From Lycocorax pyrrhopterus obiensis (taxonomy: Eukaryota; Chordata; Aves; Passeriformes; Paradisaeidae): a stretch of DNA of 64,000 nucleotides. Below are positions 37,341 through 51,200 of the stretch, piece by piece (position 1 is the stretch's first letter; every line of letters starts with the position of its first letter). The stretch is taken from positions 5,679,163 to 5,743,162 of the forward strand of contig JACSVZ010000011.1 of NCBI GenBank assembly GCA_014706295.1. The letters run 5' to 3'. Position numbers and translations under genes: made by a program. The notes below the pieces were generated by a model. The model did no database searches. It was not told the DNA's origin and was given only the letters and a program-made list of their open reading frames with translations.

Positions 37341-38962
37341 CTTTTAAATGGATTAATCAGAGCAAGTTAAATAAAAAGCAGAAAATTCTGTCCCCGTTTT
37401 ATATTCAGGTCAGAATTTGGGGATTTGTTCTCCTCATTTGCCAGTGTTTCAGAACTAGGAAATAATATCTGAGAATTCTTTTTTCTTTCTTGACAAAGAG
37501 CGCTAGTCAAAAATTGGGAACCAGATGGCTGCTTATATATTTCTTTTTTTTTTTATTTACTGCAATACTAAAGCCACCATAAAAAAGCAAAGTTGAACAG
37601 ACAGAGCTAATAATATAATCATTCAAAACACCTGCAAACAGTGCAGATGGGCAATTTCTGTCTGCAAAATCATCAGTGAAAGACCGCCTTCCCATATGGG
37701 CAAATCTAGCTGCCTTAGAGCTTCCTAAGCTCTGTCCCTTACCTTAAGAAAACCTGCATTGAGCATATGCAGTCTTTTTATAGCAGAGCAGAAGTGTCTG
37801 TATCTGCCTGTTTATTTTAGTTAAATATAACTTACAGCACTTATAGCCCTCTATCAGCGCATTCCATTTGCCCATTGAATGTCCCAAAAGGGCAGAAACC
37901 CTGAAGTAGTAAAGCAAACAGCTTTTATTCAGGCAGAACGTTTACAATTGTTAATGTATATTAATGAACCCCAAACACACAAGTTTTATTCCTTCCTGTA
38001 AGCAGTTACAGGACCAAGGTTGATGCTGCTGGGGTGTGTGAGCACATATGTCTGTCTTATGTGTGGGTATGTGTTTAGTATCGGGTTACGAAATTATTTC
38101 CCCCCTTATTAAAAAATGGACCCCCCTTTTGGGATCCTTTTGGCATTCTCCAATGCTAACATAGGCTGGGAGAAGGGAAGGGATGAGACCTGGGGTGCTC
38201 TGGAGCTGGTGCTGCCACTGATCCCCAACAGGATGGACTGATTCTGGGCTTTTCACAATCCTTCTCACTCCCCAGCTCCCCATCACCAGTTCAAGCCTGG
38301 CAGGTGGGAGCTCCCCAATCTAATGGGAACCCAAACCCTTGTGGAACGACCTGCAAACAGCCCCTGTGGCCCTGAGCTCCTCGTGTCACCCTGGCACACT
38401 CACTGAGGTGGAACACTCACCTCTGATGTAGTATTTTTGAGCATCACTAAGAAAACTCACCACTTAAACATCAGTGTTTTACATGAAAGTCTTATCCATA
38501 AATCTGATTCTCCTTCAGGATACACAATGTTGGGAAAAAAAGAGTGCAATTAAACACTGAAAATGGAAGTAGAGCAAAGCAAGGATGTTCCAAGCCAAGG
38601 AAATCATGTGCAATACTACTTTATTCAATGAATTCACTCTCTGTTGTGTCTTTGCTCTCACAACACATAAAGAAACCACAGACCTAACACTTTTCTTTTT
38701 TTTTTTAAATACTAGCTGTAGACAAAAATAGAAGGCTTAACTACATTTTTACTCTGCTGTTCTTGTTAGGTGTGGGCACCCACACAAACTGCTAAATAAA
38801 AAATGTTTCTTGTTCCAGAATATATAAACTCATTTTGAAATTCCCTGTTGTCCCTTACAAAATTTGGTTTTAACGTATTTATTCTGCCCAGAGTGATCTC
38901 AAAAGCAAGTCCAGCTGAAATACAAATGGTCAGGAAATCACAACATGATTTTTGTGGTTTTG

Positions 38963-38979
38963 TTTTTTTTTTTTTTTTT
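38963..38979. repeat. Poly-T tract, 17 T
   Basis: An uninterrupted run of T. No retroposed sequence was recognised on its minus-strand upstream side. Confidence 0.95.
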
Positions 38980-40566
38980 ATCTCTTAAAAACCCACCTTA
39001 AAGTGACTACACTGGTGAGTGTCCATAGCCAGGACATCATGGAAGAGGGGTGAATGCAGCTCTCACCGAGGCAGTGACCTTCTCCAGGCGTTTTCTGCAT
39101 TCAGGGTCCATGCATGAGGTCTCTCTGGAAGGAGCTCATTGCTGTGACAGGGCCTTAAATTTCATTTTCTTCAAATATGTGCACAACTTTGAAATTTGCG
39201 TTGTATAAATACTTCCTGGCAGTGAAATGCAACTTCTCAAATAGCCAGTGAAAGAACACAAGAGGAGCAGAAACCAGGCCACAAGGAATGCAAACATTCA
39301 CAGAAAATATTGTACATGATGTACCTAGTTCTGGTGAACATCATCATCAGGCCATTTCACTGGGATGCACAGCATTAGCAGCTCATGTTGGTGTTTTAAC
39401 AAAACTATTAAAAAGAGAATATGTCATAGGAAGGGAAGCAGGGGGGAACCCAGGTGAAGAGAGACCTCATATCTACATTATATATCAATATAATCCTCCA
39501 GAAAAGCCAAATCTGCTCTCCTAGCAAGAGCTTGGGAGACTACAGCTTTTACAATGCCAGCTTATGCAGGAGGAAAAAGAAAGATGTAAAACCTTTGCCA
39601 GGGCTTCCTACAGTGCCGTATCTCCGTTATTATTATTAAGTATCTTCCTTTCAAAGTTTCCTGGATTTCCTAAATGTAACAATAATTTTAATAATTACAA
39701 ACCCAAGAATACTACTTCTATGGCCAACTGTGTTCCCTGTTTTCCTCCAAGCTAAAGCTCTGCTTTCATGTAATACATAAAAGAGCAATATTGCTCTGAT
39801 GAACTAAGACACATGAAATATCTAATTAACATTAAAATATTGTCTCTTGTCATTAGCTTCATTTGCACTTTAAGTGTCAGTTCTTGAGAGGGAGGTTCAG
39901 AAGCAATGACCTGGCCCTTGAATTAGGAAAAAAGAGAAAAAAAAAAGCAATGAAGCAAGGCAGAAAAGAGAAAGAAATGCAGTGTAGGATACCATGTTCC
40001 ACACACACAGAGCTGCTTTCCTGGGTACTCGGACTCAAAGCAGGGTTCTCCATAAATAAGAGAAACTCTTTTCTCTCTTCTTTTTGTTTTCCCACTAGTC
40101 AACCTCCTCCAGACTTCCACAGAGCAATGACTTCTGACCAAGAGAAGGGCAGGGGCTGATGGGGTGACACCCATCTTGTCCCTTTCCCTGTGCACCCACT
40201 TGCCCCGCACCAGCTGATGTGGCTCAGCCAGCCTGGCCAGGGCTTTTCTGCTCTGGCTGGGAGCTGGTCCTGAGACATGCACTCACCACCTGACAGTGCC
40301 TCGGCCAGGCCACCGACTGGGTGGCACCTTTGGGGGAAGACTTCCTGGGAATCTGCCCTTGGGTCACAAAAACTCAACCCTCCCACTGGCAAGTAAGCCA
40401 GCTTGACGACTCTAATTAATTTATTCAAACAGATAACCTTTTGTGATCGTCCTGATGGGAGCAGGAAGGCAAAGAAAGATCATTACTTTCATTTCAAACT
40501 GACCAGTTCGTTAATCAGGTTTTGATTATTTATGTTGCTAGGAGGTTTGTGCCAAATGAGAACTGT

Positions 40567-40594
40567 GTTTGTTTGTTTATTTATTTATTTATTT
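40567..40594. repeat. (TTTG)n(TTTA)n microsatellite
   Basis: Two or three TTTG units pass into about four TTTA units, ending at TTTGC. It is read through by a Phe/Leu-rich chance frame. Confidence 0.9.
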
Positions 40595-43500
40595 GCTCGT
40601 GTGCTTGTTTTGTACCTGGCACCGAAACATGACAGATCCCTTCACAGCATTCCCTCACCTCAACATCAGGGCACAAGCCCCACAAAACAGCATGGAAGTG
40701 GATGTGGACACCTTCCAGCCCAGCTCGAGGTCAGGTGGAGCTGCACGTTCCGGGCTGGATTTTTTGGCTCTCCCGGACTGTGGGAAGTTTGTCTCATTAG
40801 AGGGGAGAGCTTAGCTGAGATACTTGGAGCAGACGCTCGCCTCCAGCCGCCAGCAATTAACGTGTGCTCAGACAGGGGTGTTTATCTCTGGTCCATGTCT
40901 GGTAACAACTTTTTAAATTAAAATCTCGGGGTCTTAAGCAAGCAGAGAATTTTTCCTGTGAAACGAAGGACGAATATAATTTCTACAATACAGCACCAAC
41001 GCCATAAACAAAATAAACTTTCCTCCCATCATCCCCTTAGAAAGACCCACTAATTCATTTGGAGTGTGATTACTTTTTTTCTTTGTTCTCAGGTTGGTTA
41101 GTGCAATCTATTAACAGCTCTACAAATTACTCCTATTTTGGTCTTCCCTCTTAGGGAAGGCAGGAGTTCTGAGAAAAAAAACTATTCTGTCCCCATTTCC
41201 TTGACCAGGAGAGTTTCCATCTGCTGGGGCCAGGGTGAGCTGCCTTTTGGGGTGTGCAGCCTCCTGTACCAGCCAGGGACTGCCACCCTTTCCTTCCCAA
41301 AGCTGGAGGAGAGTGATCCCTGCTGCTGCTTGGGGCAAGGGAGACCAGGAGAAAATCCACACGTGTTTCATTGGAAACACTCTTCTCCCATAATTTGTAA
41401 TTTCTGCGTGTGCTCTCTCTGGTGCCTGGACCCCACGATTAAATGCCAAAACATGCAAAACTAATTGTATCCAGGTAATTCCCTTAGTCAGCACACCTCG
41501 TGGTTGCGTCGCTGTTATTCCTTGCCATTTGTAGGTCAGGATCTAATGGATGAGCTTTACAGGCCTGCATATTTCTTTTTGGAGTTCATTAAAGCCTGAA
41601 GCAATTGCACCTTAACATTTCCATGCAATTGCAAATTTGACCTCTGGCAACAGGCCTTGCGAATCGATTCATTTCCAAACCAGTTATGATTTGTCGTCAC
41701 TGAAAAGTTTTGGTGGGGGGAGTGCCCACCTCTGAGCCAGCTGCAAGAGACAGCTCCAGAGCAGGGCTTTGCCACAAGGACAAATGGAAAGCGGGAGACA
41801 GTTCTGATACTTATTAAAAACAGTTAATTATTTAGGAGACATCAAGTTTTTCACATGTTAAAAATTGATGGCAAAACAACCGAACGCACCCTATGTTTGG
41901 TTAACACCTAAAATTTGACTTTGACCCTCTGGTGCCAAAGCAAAGAAATTCACAGTTAAAGCTTCATGTCTGGGCAATACTCTGTGTCTAACTCACAGTT
42001 TTTGCAAAGGGTCTGTGCACAATTTTAAGTGCCATATGTCCAGGGTAAGGAAGATAAACAACAACAAAAATATAATTTTTTTTTTTTTATAATACAGGGA
42101 TTAAAATCTTTTAGAACATAATCTAGAGTAATGACTCTGTCTGATTACAGGTTTCCATTTTCCCTGGAGGATCAGTTAATACTCTTTCAAACTATTATAA
42201 CATGAGTTAAAGGTTGTTGAGCTTTGTTTCTTTTTTTTTTTTTTTAATACATTGAAACATATTAAGTTTGTGGAACACAGATTCCTAAATCAATGCTGGT
42301 GGCACATCTAAGGTGCAAGTGGCATATTTAAGGGATTTCCTTGGTTACAAATAATTAAAATTAGGTATTTTTACATTTTTAAACTGCAAAGTTCACTTCT
42401 CTTGATGTCCTGATTGCAAGTATCTATAAGTGCAAACACGTAAACTGAACAGGAAATTGCATTTATTTTTGGGTATAGCATAGCTGAAAATCTGCCTCAA
42501 CCACAGAGCAGAACCAGACTGGGAACAATTACAAGAGAAGGTCATGAGTTTGGAAAGACTCTTGGTCTTAAAATTCTTTTTTATCACTGCTGCAAATATG
42601 TGAAGATTCAGCTTTCAGCCACGGGGATCTGCTCTGTTTTTGCATGATGGACTAAAGGGGTCTTTACTACAAGATTACATTCTGTGTGTAGGTGCTTACA
42701 AAAGGTGGTTGTCTCAGGAAACTTCAGCTAGCACAGTACCAGAGAGGCTATCCAAAACACAAACATAATCCGATTAAGATTTTATTATTTAAAATTAATG
42801 CTTTAACACCCTCCAGAAAGCAGCCAGCTGCACATGCATCATTCACCCTTCTGCCAGTGTCCTCCAAGAAGTACTTTACTGCTCACTGTTCAAAGTAAAC
42901 AAGGACAGTGTATTACTCCCTTCCACATGTATTTCTCAGTGCCCTGACTCCAGTTTCTCGGGCTTCAAAGTATAATCCCACAAACTGCTTCCAAAAATGT
43001 GAGATGTGTTGAGCAACAGCAGATAAAAAATTAATAAATTTATATACCTATTTCTAAAACATTCACTATATCTGCATTTTGCCGACCAAACAAGCTCCCC
43101 AAATGAAACTTTTGCCCTCTTTATGCTTGCTCCAGGGGAATAAATCCAGTTTCACATGACTGAGTAAAATAGTTAATCAAGAGAAACTTCCTTTAATGTG
43201 TGGCATGACAGCATTACAATTTAGTTGAAAATGATAAAAGCGAGCCTTGGTCCAGGTCTGTGAAATCACAGCGAGATCTGTCCTCCCTGATCCACAGTAA
43301 AATTATCAGCACTGCGGCTTTTGTTAAGACTTTTCATGCAAGATGTCATTTTTCAGGAATGTACAGTAGTTATCTTGTAGTGAATGCAAACAAAGTTATG
43401 AAGTCTACAAATTAAAGTAAAGATGAATATCCTGTTCTTAGGCTAATGTAATATACATCATTCTGTATTTCCATATCAAAATTTCATCTATTTTAATATA

Positions 43501-44447
43501 AAATAATTATACCAGATAGGATTTCCATCTCAGACCGTGACAAATGTCTTATTGCTACATGAGGCAGCACCTCTGGTGGTCCTCACCACCCTTCTTAGAG
43601 CGAAAGGAAATGAACCCTGCCAGCTGCTGGGACCTGGGCCCTTCAGAGGCCATCCTTCAGAGGCTTTCAAATTAGTGCATGGCAGCTCATGGGTGCAAAA
43701 ACATTGCTTAGAGAGATTCTCTCAATATCCAGCCTGGCTGGTTTTCACTCTCCTCATGCCCCCATGCTCACAGTTTTTCTGTGACAGTCCTGAATGGGGA
43801 CCTGCTGAGGAGACGCTCCTGACTCGCTCCTCATTCAGAGGAGCAAAGAGAAACTCTCCTTGAGTTTGCACTGAGCTCTTTTGAGTCTGCACTGTCAGCT
43901 GGGCCTGTCTCCTCCAAAAGCTTCTGGGATGGCAGTGAATCACTGGCATGGAACAGAGGCAAGGCTCCTCACCACAATTAAAACTGTAGCTGCGCTAGCA
44001 CAAAAGAAGTGTTGCCCTTTCTGTGAACATGTTGTTCTGCCACTTCTGGGAGCTCCTGGCTGCAGACCAGCGGAGATTTGGGTGCATACACGGAGCACGA
44101 TGCAGTGCCATGAAATCCTGGCACTGTATCCCTGAAGCCTTGGAAGCCTCACAGCAATCTCAGCAGGGCAATCCATTCTGGCGAGCTTCCTGGATGCTGC
44201 ACTGACGCTGCAGATACTGCGATGCCTCACTTGAAGAGCCTGCTCCTGGGGAGCTATCCTGGGATACTCAGGAAATGCTCCCAGGGCTTGCAGAGGTGTG
44301 TTTTGCACAAACAAGATCACCACGTTTTGCAAAATCTCAGTTCTGGACATTTTACAGCAAGAAAACTCAATTATGCAGTAACACCAGCAATGTGAAGAGG
44401 ACAGCAGCATCCAAATTCCTGCTGTCCTTTTGCTACTCTTATCATTC
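40595..44447. other. Unique non-coding DNA
   Basis: GC-richer patches at about 40640-40860, 41200-41360 and 43550-44300 open chance frames, and two T-runs lie at 42076-42088 and 42231-42245. A minus-strand frame of about 206 codons starts inside the neighbouring LTR and runs out into this flank (43940-44560). Crossing an insertion boundary argues against it being a gene. No repeat was recognised. Confidence 0.5.
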
Positions 44448-45381
44448 TGTATCAGGTTTTCGTGGCCGGGGGGGGTTCTGCGATGCCTTCTGTGGGAGAC
44501 TGCCAGAAGCTTCTCCTGTGTGCGATGGAGCCAATGCCAGCAGCTCTGAGAGGGACCCACGGCTGGCCAAGGCCGAGCCCATCAGTGATGGTGGCAGCGC
44601 AGCAGCTGGAGAGAGGAGTGAGAATACGTGAGAGAAACGACGCTGCAGACACCAAGGCAGCGAGGACGGGGCAGCAGGAGCTGCTCCAGGTGCCAGAGCA
44701 GAGATTCCCCTGCTGCTCATGGTGCAGACCATGGGGAGGCAGCTGTGCCCCTGCAGCCCATGGAGATCCACAGGGGAGCAGAGATCCCCCTGAAGCATGT
44801 GGAGGACCCCACGCTGGAGCAGGGGATGCCCGAAGGAGGATGTGACCCTGTGGTAAGACCACCCTGGCGCAGCTCCTGGCAGCACCTGTGGTCCCACGGA
44901 GAGAGAACTACCCATGCTGGAGGATTCCATGGAGTACTGTCTCCCATGGGAGGATCCCGTGCTGGAGGAGGGGAAGAGTGGGAAGACTCCTCCTCCTGAG
45001 GAGGAAGGAGTGGCAGAGACAATGTGTGATAAACTGACCACAGTCCCTTTCCCTGTCCACCTGGACTGTTGTAGAGCAGGAGATAAAGAAAATCTGGGGT
45101 AAAGTTAAGCTTGGGCAGAAGGGAGGGGTGGGAGAACGTGCTTTTAAGGCTTGGCTTTATTTCTCATTATCCTACTCTGATTTGATTGGTAAAAAATTAA
45201 TTTTTTTCCAAGTTGAGTCTGTTTTGCCCTTGACAGTAATGAGTGAGTGATCACTCCCTCTCCTTATCTTGACACATGAGCCTTTCTTTATATTTTCCCT
45301 CCCCTGTTCAGCTGAGGAGTGGAGTGACAGCCTGGCCTTGATGGGCACCTGGTCTGTCCCCCCAAGGGTCAACCCACCACA
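44448..45381 (+). mobile_element. Solo LTR of an endogenous retrovirus, probably ERV-L class
   Basis: The element starts TGTATCAGG and ends CCACCACA, giving the usual TG...CA termini, and is 934 bp long. It is flanked by CATTC (44443-44447) and CATTT (45382-45386), a 5-bp target duplication with one mismatch; five bases is typical of ERV-L. I recognise several stretches from LTRs common in bird genomes, including GCCAAGGCCGAGCCCATCAG at about 44566-44585, a TTGAGTCTGTTTTGCCCTTGA stretch near 45211, and GGGTCAACCCACCACA at the 3' end. The first 650 bp are GC-rich with repeated CTGGAG-type units; the last 330 bp are AT-richer. No internal viral genes or second LTR are present, so it is a recombined solo copy. 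Long antisense frames inside it reflect composition only. I cannot give its exact family name. Confidence 0.85.
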
Positions 45382-48220
45382 CATTTGTAAAATGGATATA
45401 TCTGTTATCACCCACATCAAAGGCAACCTGTGGGGCAGCAGAGGGATTTAGAGACACTTAATAACTGTAAAGTGGTGACAATACAGACACGGTGTTAGGA
45501 AATAGCAAAGTGTTACTTTGGCAGGTGAATAATTTGTGCCCCAAAGCCATTGTGAGCAGGAAGTGACCTCTTGTGTCAGTTTAGCTACCTCTGTCCACTG
45601 GGCTCTAAATGTCACACAAATAAATGAAGAAATGACAGGTAGAGTATTTTTAAATTTCAGAAAATTCTGCCTCATTTTCCCACGGAAATGAATTACACAG
45701 TTTAATGACACCTTGAGCAACGGCAACGCTCCCTTTTACCTGCCCACTAACCAGTTGGTTCTAACGAGGGCATTTAGAGGCTACGTGCAGAACAGCAACT
45801 CATTCATCTTCAATCACTCTTTTGAGTTTTTCTAGTACTCAGTCTCTTCCTCAGCAGGGTGAACCCTCAAGTGCTCAGCACTGGAAGTGCTCTTTCCAAA
45901 GGCAGCATGAATGCGATGCTGTCTGCAGGATATGGCTGTGACATTGGTCCCCCAAGAGAAAGCACCAAGTCATGAGGAGAAGTCAAGTCAGTGCTCCTGT
46001 CTCTGAAGGAAATAACTAACTCGCTGTCATGTCACTAGCAAAATCTGAAGGGACTCTGATTTGAGGAGTGGATTTCTGAGTACCCTGCTTTGCCCGTACA
46101 CGGTATTTCTGTCTTTCTTTTTTATTAACAACAACTAAATGAACCTCAAAAATTATCTGGACTGAATGACAACAAAACAAACTAAAATTAGTAACAGCAT
46201 ACCCATTGCCTAGGGCAGCGCTGAACTGATGGCTGATGTGATGGTGACAGACAAATCCTTATTCCCATTCTAAATTCTGTCTACTAAATAAATAAGTAAT
46301 ACCATCAATAGCATTTCCAGCAATTGCATCCACCTCCTGCAACTTTTACACTATTATTGTATTGCTTGACTAACTCTGCAGCATAGCTGGGTACCTGGTC
46401 TGACTCAAAAGTAGCTCTGCAGCCAATAAACTCCTGACAAGAGAGATTGGATAAGTTAGTGTGAGGTATTTGATGGATAATATCCTGTATTAGTCCTTAG
46501 TAGAAATCCAGTACTTGTCATGTCTTTTATTCTTCTATGCCAACCATCTGCAGTGTGGAAATACTTTCTAGATATTCCTGATGTATCTCCTTGTTTCTCT
46601 CCTGTTTTTTTTCATATCAACCCTGATAACAGAAAGAAAAAAAAGTATCTGAATAGCAACCTATCTCAACAGAAAGACAAGCAACAAAACAAACATAACA
46701 AGTCACACCAGAAATAGCTAGAAGATCTGGGAAAAAATATATCTGGATCTAAGCAGAGTTACCTGTTCCTTTCAAAGTTTTTAGCAGATAAGCTGAGTTG
46801 TCCTGTTTCGGGTTTTTTTGATTTCTCAGTGACTGAAGCCATATTTTTTCCATTTGTGCTCATTAGAAATCACTTTTATAAGAACAGGATTGAATCTGAA
46901 GTGTTTGAACACAACATGCTTCTCCCAGTAACATGAAAAATGCCACTTGCCTGCCCTGCTGCAGAGGGGCTTCAATACCACCTCCGAATCATCTCCTATT
47001 GCCCCAGAATAAAGACCACTATGTATTACATGACTGGGTGTAAAAATTTCATCATTTTAGCAACTTTTTGAGTATTATCCATTTAACTTCCCCTCTGACA
47101 CCTCTGCTTTTCTCTGGTTTCAGGCTCATTGGTACCAGCGTTGTTCATCCTGGGGATTGCTCACTGAATAGCAGGAGAGCTGAGAGCCAGTCTCACAGCC
47201 TGGTTGTGCTCCCCCCTTGCTCATCACCCATCAGGATGCAGTGGTGGCATCCATCCCCAGATAAATATACCTCTAAGGTTCCCCTCATATAATTAGGCTA
47301 CAGTACAGTCCCACTGGGGCATTTGATGAGTACAGACTCCCTCTCTGAGCTCCTTTCTACAGCTGGTACTTCCTGGTGAGGTTTTCTGAAACCCCACAGC
47401 TGGGGTTTGAGGCTCTAAGGTATTGTAGCTCTTCTTTTCCCAGATTCTGAGCTAGGCATGCTATCTGTGAAAAAGAAAGAGCAAAAATGAGTGGATTCAA
47501 ATCTTACAGAAAGTGATTTAAGTCCAGCACATGCTTTGTAGCACACGTAGAAATAAGGAGCCTGATTTCCATGCAGATATGTAACGTCCCTTAGGCAAGT
47601 CCTCATAAAATCGTGTTATATTATGGACAGAACAGTGTTCCCTATGATGGAAATGCACAGAGCTCTCACCTTCTAGAGACTGACTGTCCTGGTGAGACTC
47701 GAAAATGGCAAATTGGCTTTGTTTTCCTTTGTCCAGGGCTACCCTCCAGTGCAGCCATCCAACAAGGCTGGGTGGCAGATACCTCTGTGGTGTGTGTTCA
47801 TAACATTTACAGCATCAGAGAGAACTCATCAGCTCTACGTAGACTTATTCCTCCGGCTATCAAGATTTTCAGGAAAGGCAAGCCCCCAGGTCTTCAGCTC
47901 ATGGGGCCTTGCTTAGGACTATTGAAAGGAATCTGGCTGGTGTCCAGAATTTTTTGAGTGCACAAGGTTTTGCAGCTTTGCAAATTCAGTTTACAGCATA
48001 ACAAAACCCTCACTGGGAAAACTCACCAGGCTGCAAGGAGTCTGCATGGTGCTAGACAATTTAGTGGCAGCATTAACCTCACCGTAAAAACATGAAGATC
48101 TTCATATAGACATGCTTTTAGCAGTTATAAAGATGTACAGCCCTTTCACAGTGGATAGAAATGTTGGGTTTGGGTCAAAAAAGTCCTCAGCTGGGTTAGA
48201 GTCCAAGGTGGTGCTAGAGA
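45382..48220. other. Unique non-coding DNA
   Basis: No gene, RNA or interspersed repeat was recognised. The sequence is AT-rich with short A-runs and chance frames up to about 115 codons. Confidence 0.5.
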
Positions 48221-48262
48221 TATATATATATATACATATATATATATGTACACACACACACA
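48221..48262. repeat. Compound microsatellite (TA)n(CA)n
   Basis: A TA run with single CA interruptions covers 48221-48247 and passes through TGT into a CA run ending at 48262. Self-complementary and likely length-polymorphic. Confidence 0.95.
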
Positions 48263-51200
48263 ATCCTCTTCTGCAAAACTTTGTGGGAGTGTTCTGAATC
48301 ATTTGTTATGCAATGACCCTGAAGGAAATCCATGAGGGCCAAACAGTTGATAATAATGAAATAGAAAAACCACAAAAGCATATACGTCCCAGGAGGTAAG
48401 GAAGAGAGGAGAGTCAATGGGTAATTCACTGAATCCATATATTTTGAGATTACATGAAAACTCCACTTAAAAACTGTGCTATAGAAGATATCTCAATTGC
48501 ACTTACTTGTACCCTTAACCTGGAGATACAGGAATTCTTTGAGATACAGAGTTCAGTTCCCAGTTGCACACAGAGATGGTGCTTTCTGCTTTTACTAGTA
48601 TCTTCATTATATTCTTGTGCAATGTGAGCTTATCTATTTATATGTACCTGTTTGGTCCAGGAAAAATAAGTTTTGGGTTGTGTTTGTTTAATTTAAAGGG
48701 AAATTAAAGGGCTCTAAAAACAATGAAATCAACAAAAATGAGATTAAGGTGGAGACCAGTTAGAAATTACTCTTCCAAAAGACACATAAAGATGTCTGTA
48801 TGTTTCATTTAAGAATATTATTTTTTTCCAGACAATGATATATTAAATAACAGAGATTTTGTAAACCTTCATGCTACTAAACTGCTTAATGCTAAGAAGT
48901 GAAATCGATACAGTGCTTTTACTGGGCCTTCACTCCATTCCACCAACATAGCCAGATGGATTAAGGTGAAGGAATAAAATCATGCTATGAGGATATCATT
49001 ACTGTGACTCATACCTGAGTCTCCCCAGAAATGAAGAGTTTGGAGGAGACAGTTGTCCTTGAAGCACTGTCTTGGCACTTTCCCAGGAATGGCTCTGGTG
49101 GAAGAAAGCCATGAGTGAGAAACACCAAAAGTTGAAGTGACGTCGGGATGCTCCTCCATGCATCGTCCTTGCTTGTGGGTCTCAGGGGTTGCAGGCATCC
49201 AGACTGCCCTCTCTGAACCAAAAAACCTTTGCTCTTTTCCTGGTAGAAAAAATTGGTTGAACCTACCCCATTCCTCATTCCCCTTTTGGAAAGGGAAAGA
49301 ACTTTCTCACTGAACTTTTCGAGCCCTTATACCACTACTGACAAATGGCAATCAGGGAGTTTTACACATGGCAGCCAGAGGGGTGATGAGGCACAAGTGG
49401 TCATTTGTGCATTTCAGTAGTTTTGAGATAGCCTAATCAATGCTTATTTGCTTTGATTCTCCCTAGTAGTGAGCAGAGGTTACATGGGCAGACTATTGAA
49501 ACAATCAAATATGGATTTAGGCATAGAATTTTGAAGATTTGTGACTTTATATTGACCAACAACCGAAATGAACTGCAATTATTTTGATATTTGGGATGGT
49601 TGTATTAGTACCAACAATATTTAAGGTGAACTTCAGAAGATGTCTGTGTCTGCTGCTAAAATAAAAGGGTCTTTCCTGTCTTTGTGTCATATTTCATTAC
49701 AATGTATGATTACCTGTCCAGAGCAGATCTCTTAGAAGGGAGCAAGAGCTATTGTCAGATTAACTAGAGCCATATGTCTGCAGCATAAATCCATATAATG
49801 GAGGGAGTCACATACATGGGAGGGTGGATGGATGCCCCAAAGAAGAAACAGAGAGTGAGAATAGCTGCTGAGCTGGAAATCCAGAAACCTTTTTACCAGC
49901 TGAAGTCTTACACTGTTTGATAACAGAGCATTGGAGTTTGCATTTAGGCAGAAGCAGGCTCGGTGTCATGCTTTTGGGTCTGGATCCTGCAGAGTGATGC
50001 AACAGTCCATGGCAATAGAGTGCTCTGTGGCAGCTTTAATCTGTAGGTTTTCACATGCTGTCAGGAAAGCTTGTGCATTGCACAGATTGTGTGTCAGGTC
50101 TGCACATCTCAGAGGGCTCTGATGGGAAATTGAGCATGACCAACATGCCCAGGAGAACCACTGGACAAAAGTGGTGCCTGGGACAGCTGCAGGGCACATC
50201 TCAGAACCCCCTTTTTGGGGCAGAGTACTTATAATGAAACTCTGCGGATGGGCTTGCCCTGAGAACTGCTCAGCCTCTGAGGCACATCCCGGGTGCAGGC
50301 ACGGCTCCTTGTCAAGGATCTGGCCCTGTCTAAACCAGGCTAATTATTAAGTCGTCTCCTTCCCATTAACTTGTGAGGAAAATTACCCTTCTGGGTTTGA
50401 ATGACAGAACAGCATTAAGAGTATGCACCTTTTTTTTTTCTTAAATCAACCAAACAGAAAATTCACAATGAGGATGATCTTGTAATTACACACACGTCAG
50501 AACAGAGAGCATGATAGTTTGCTCAGATTTCTTTGAACGTTTCTTTAGAAGAATTTGGGAGGAGAGAGGGAAGGAAATGTTCATTGTAAATCAACTTTGG
50601 CATGAAACTTTTGTAAAAAGGTGCCCAACATGCATTACATTCTTTGTTCTGTGTTTTTCCTACATATAAAGGCTTGACAACCTGCTATTCTATGATTGAT
50701 GCACTTATTTCTTCTAAAGTATCACTAACCAAGCATATCATTTTTATACAGTAAGTGTGTATTCAATTTCCTACAGTTTGACTGCTAAACAGGCTCAATG
50801 GTAAAACAAATATATACTGCTGCAGTGCACTGTTCAGGGGGACCAATGGAAAACTTTGGAATATTTTTCATTCGTGTTTCCTTTGCTTTTAGTGGCAATG
50901 AAATCACAGCAGGGGCACATGCTAACTATCCATATTTTTATGAAAGTTGTACTGTCATTGGGTGAAGTCTCCAACTACTGCAGACTTTGTACAATGTTAA
51001 TAGGAATATTATGATTCATATATTCTTGCACAATAAAGCAGAATGACATATCAGGTTTGCAGGCTCTCCTGACAAGGTATGAGGTATTTATCTGGGTTTG
51101 TACACCACAGGCTTATCAGCCGAGTATCTGAACGACTATTGACATCATTATCATTCATGTATTCAGAAAATGTTTAGGGGTCTCCCGGTTACATTCTACG

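Larger units (their letters stand above)
35211..40566. other. Unique non-coding DNA, AT-rich with GC-richer patches
   Basis: No gene is supported. GC-richer patches lie at about 36270-36690 and 38160-38410, with chance frames up to about 90 codons. A T17 run lies at 38963-38979. A possible old amniote repeat at 37250-37340 is listed separately. The stretch 40130-40380 is GC-rich and opens overlapping minus-strand frames of about 110-120 codons without recognisable features. Confidence 0.5.

Noticed and set aside
43940..44560. 206-codon minus-strand frame
   Set aside because: It crosses the LTR insertion boundary and has no recognisable domain, so it is a chance fusion of LTR and flank.
44442..45041. 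Open frames of 100-199 codons on both strands inside the LTR
   Set aside because: They follow from the GC-rich LTR sequence, contradict one another and have no viral or cellular domain.
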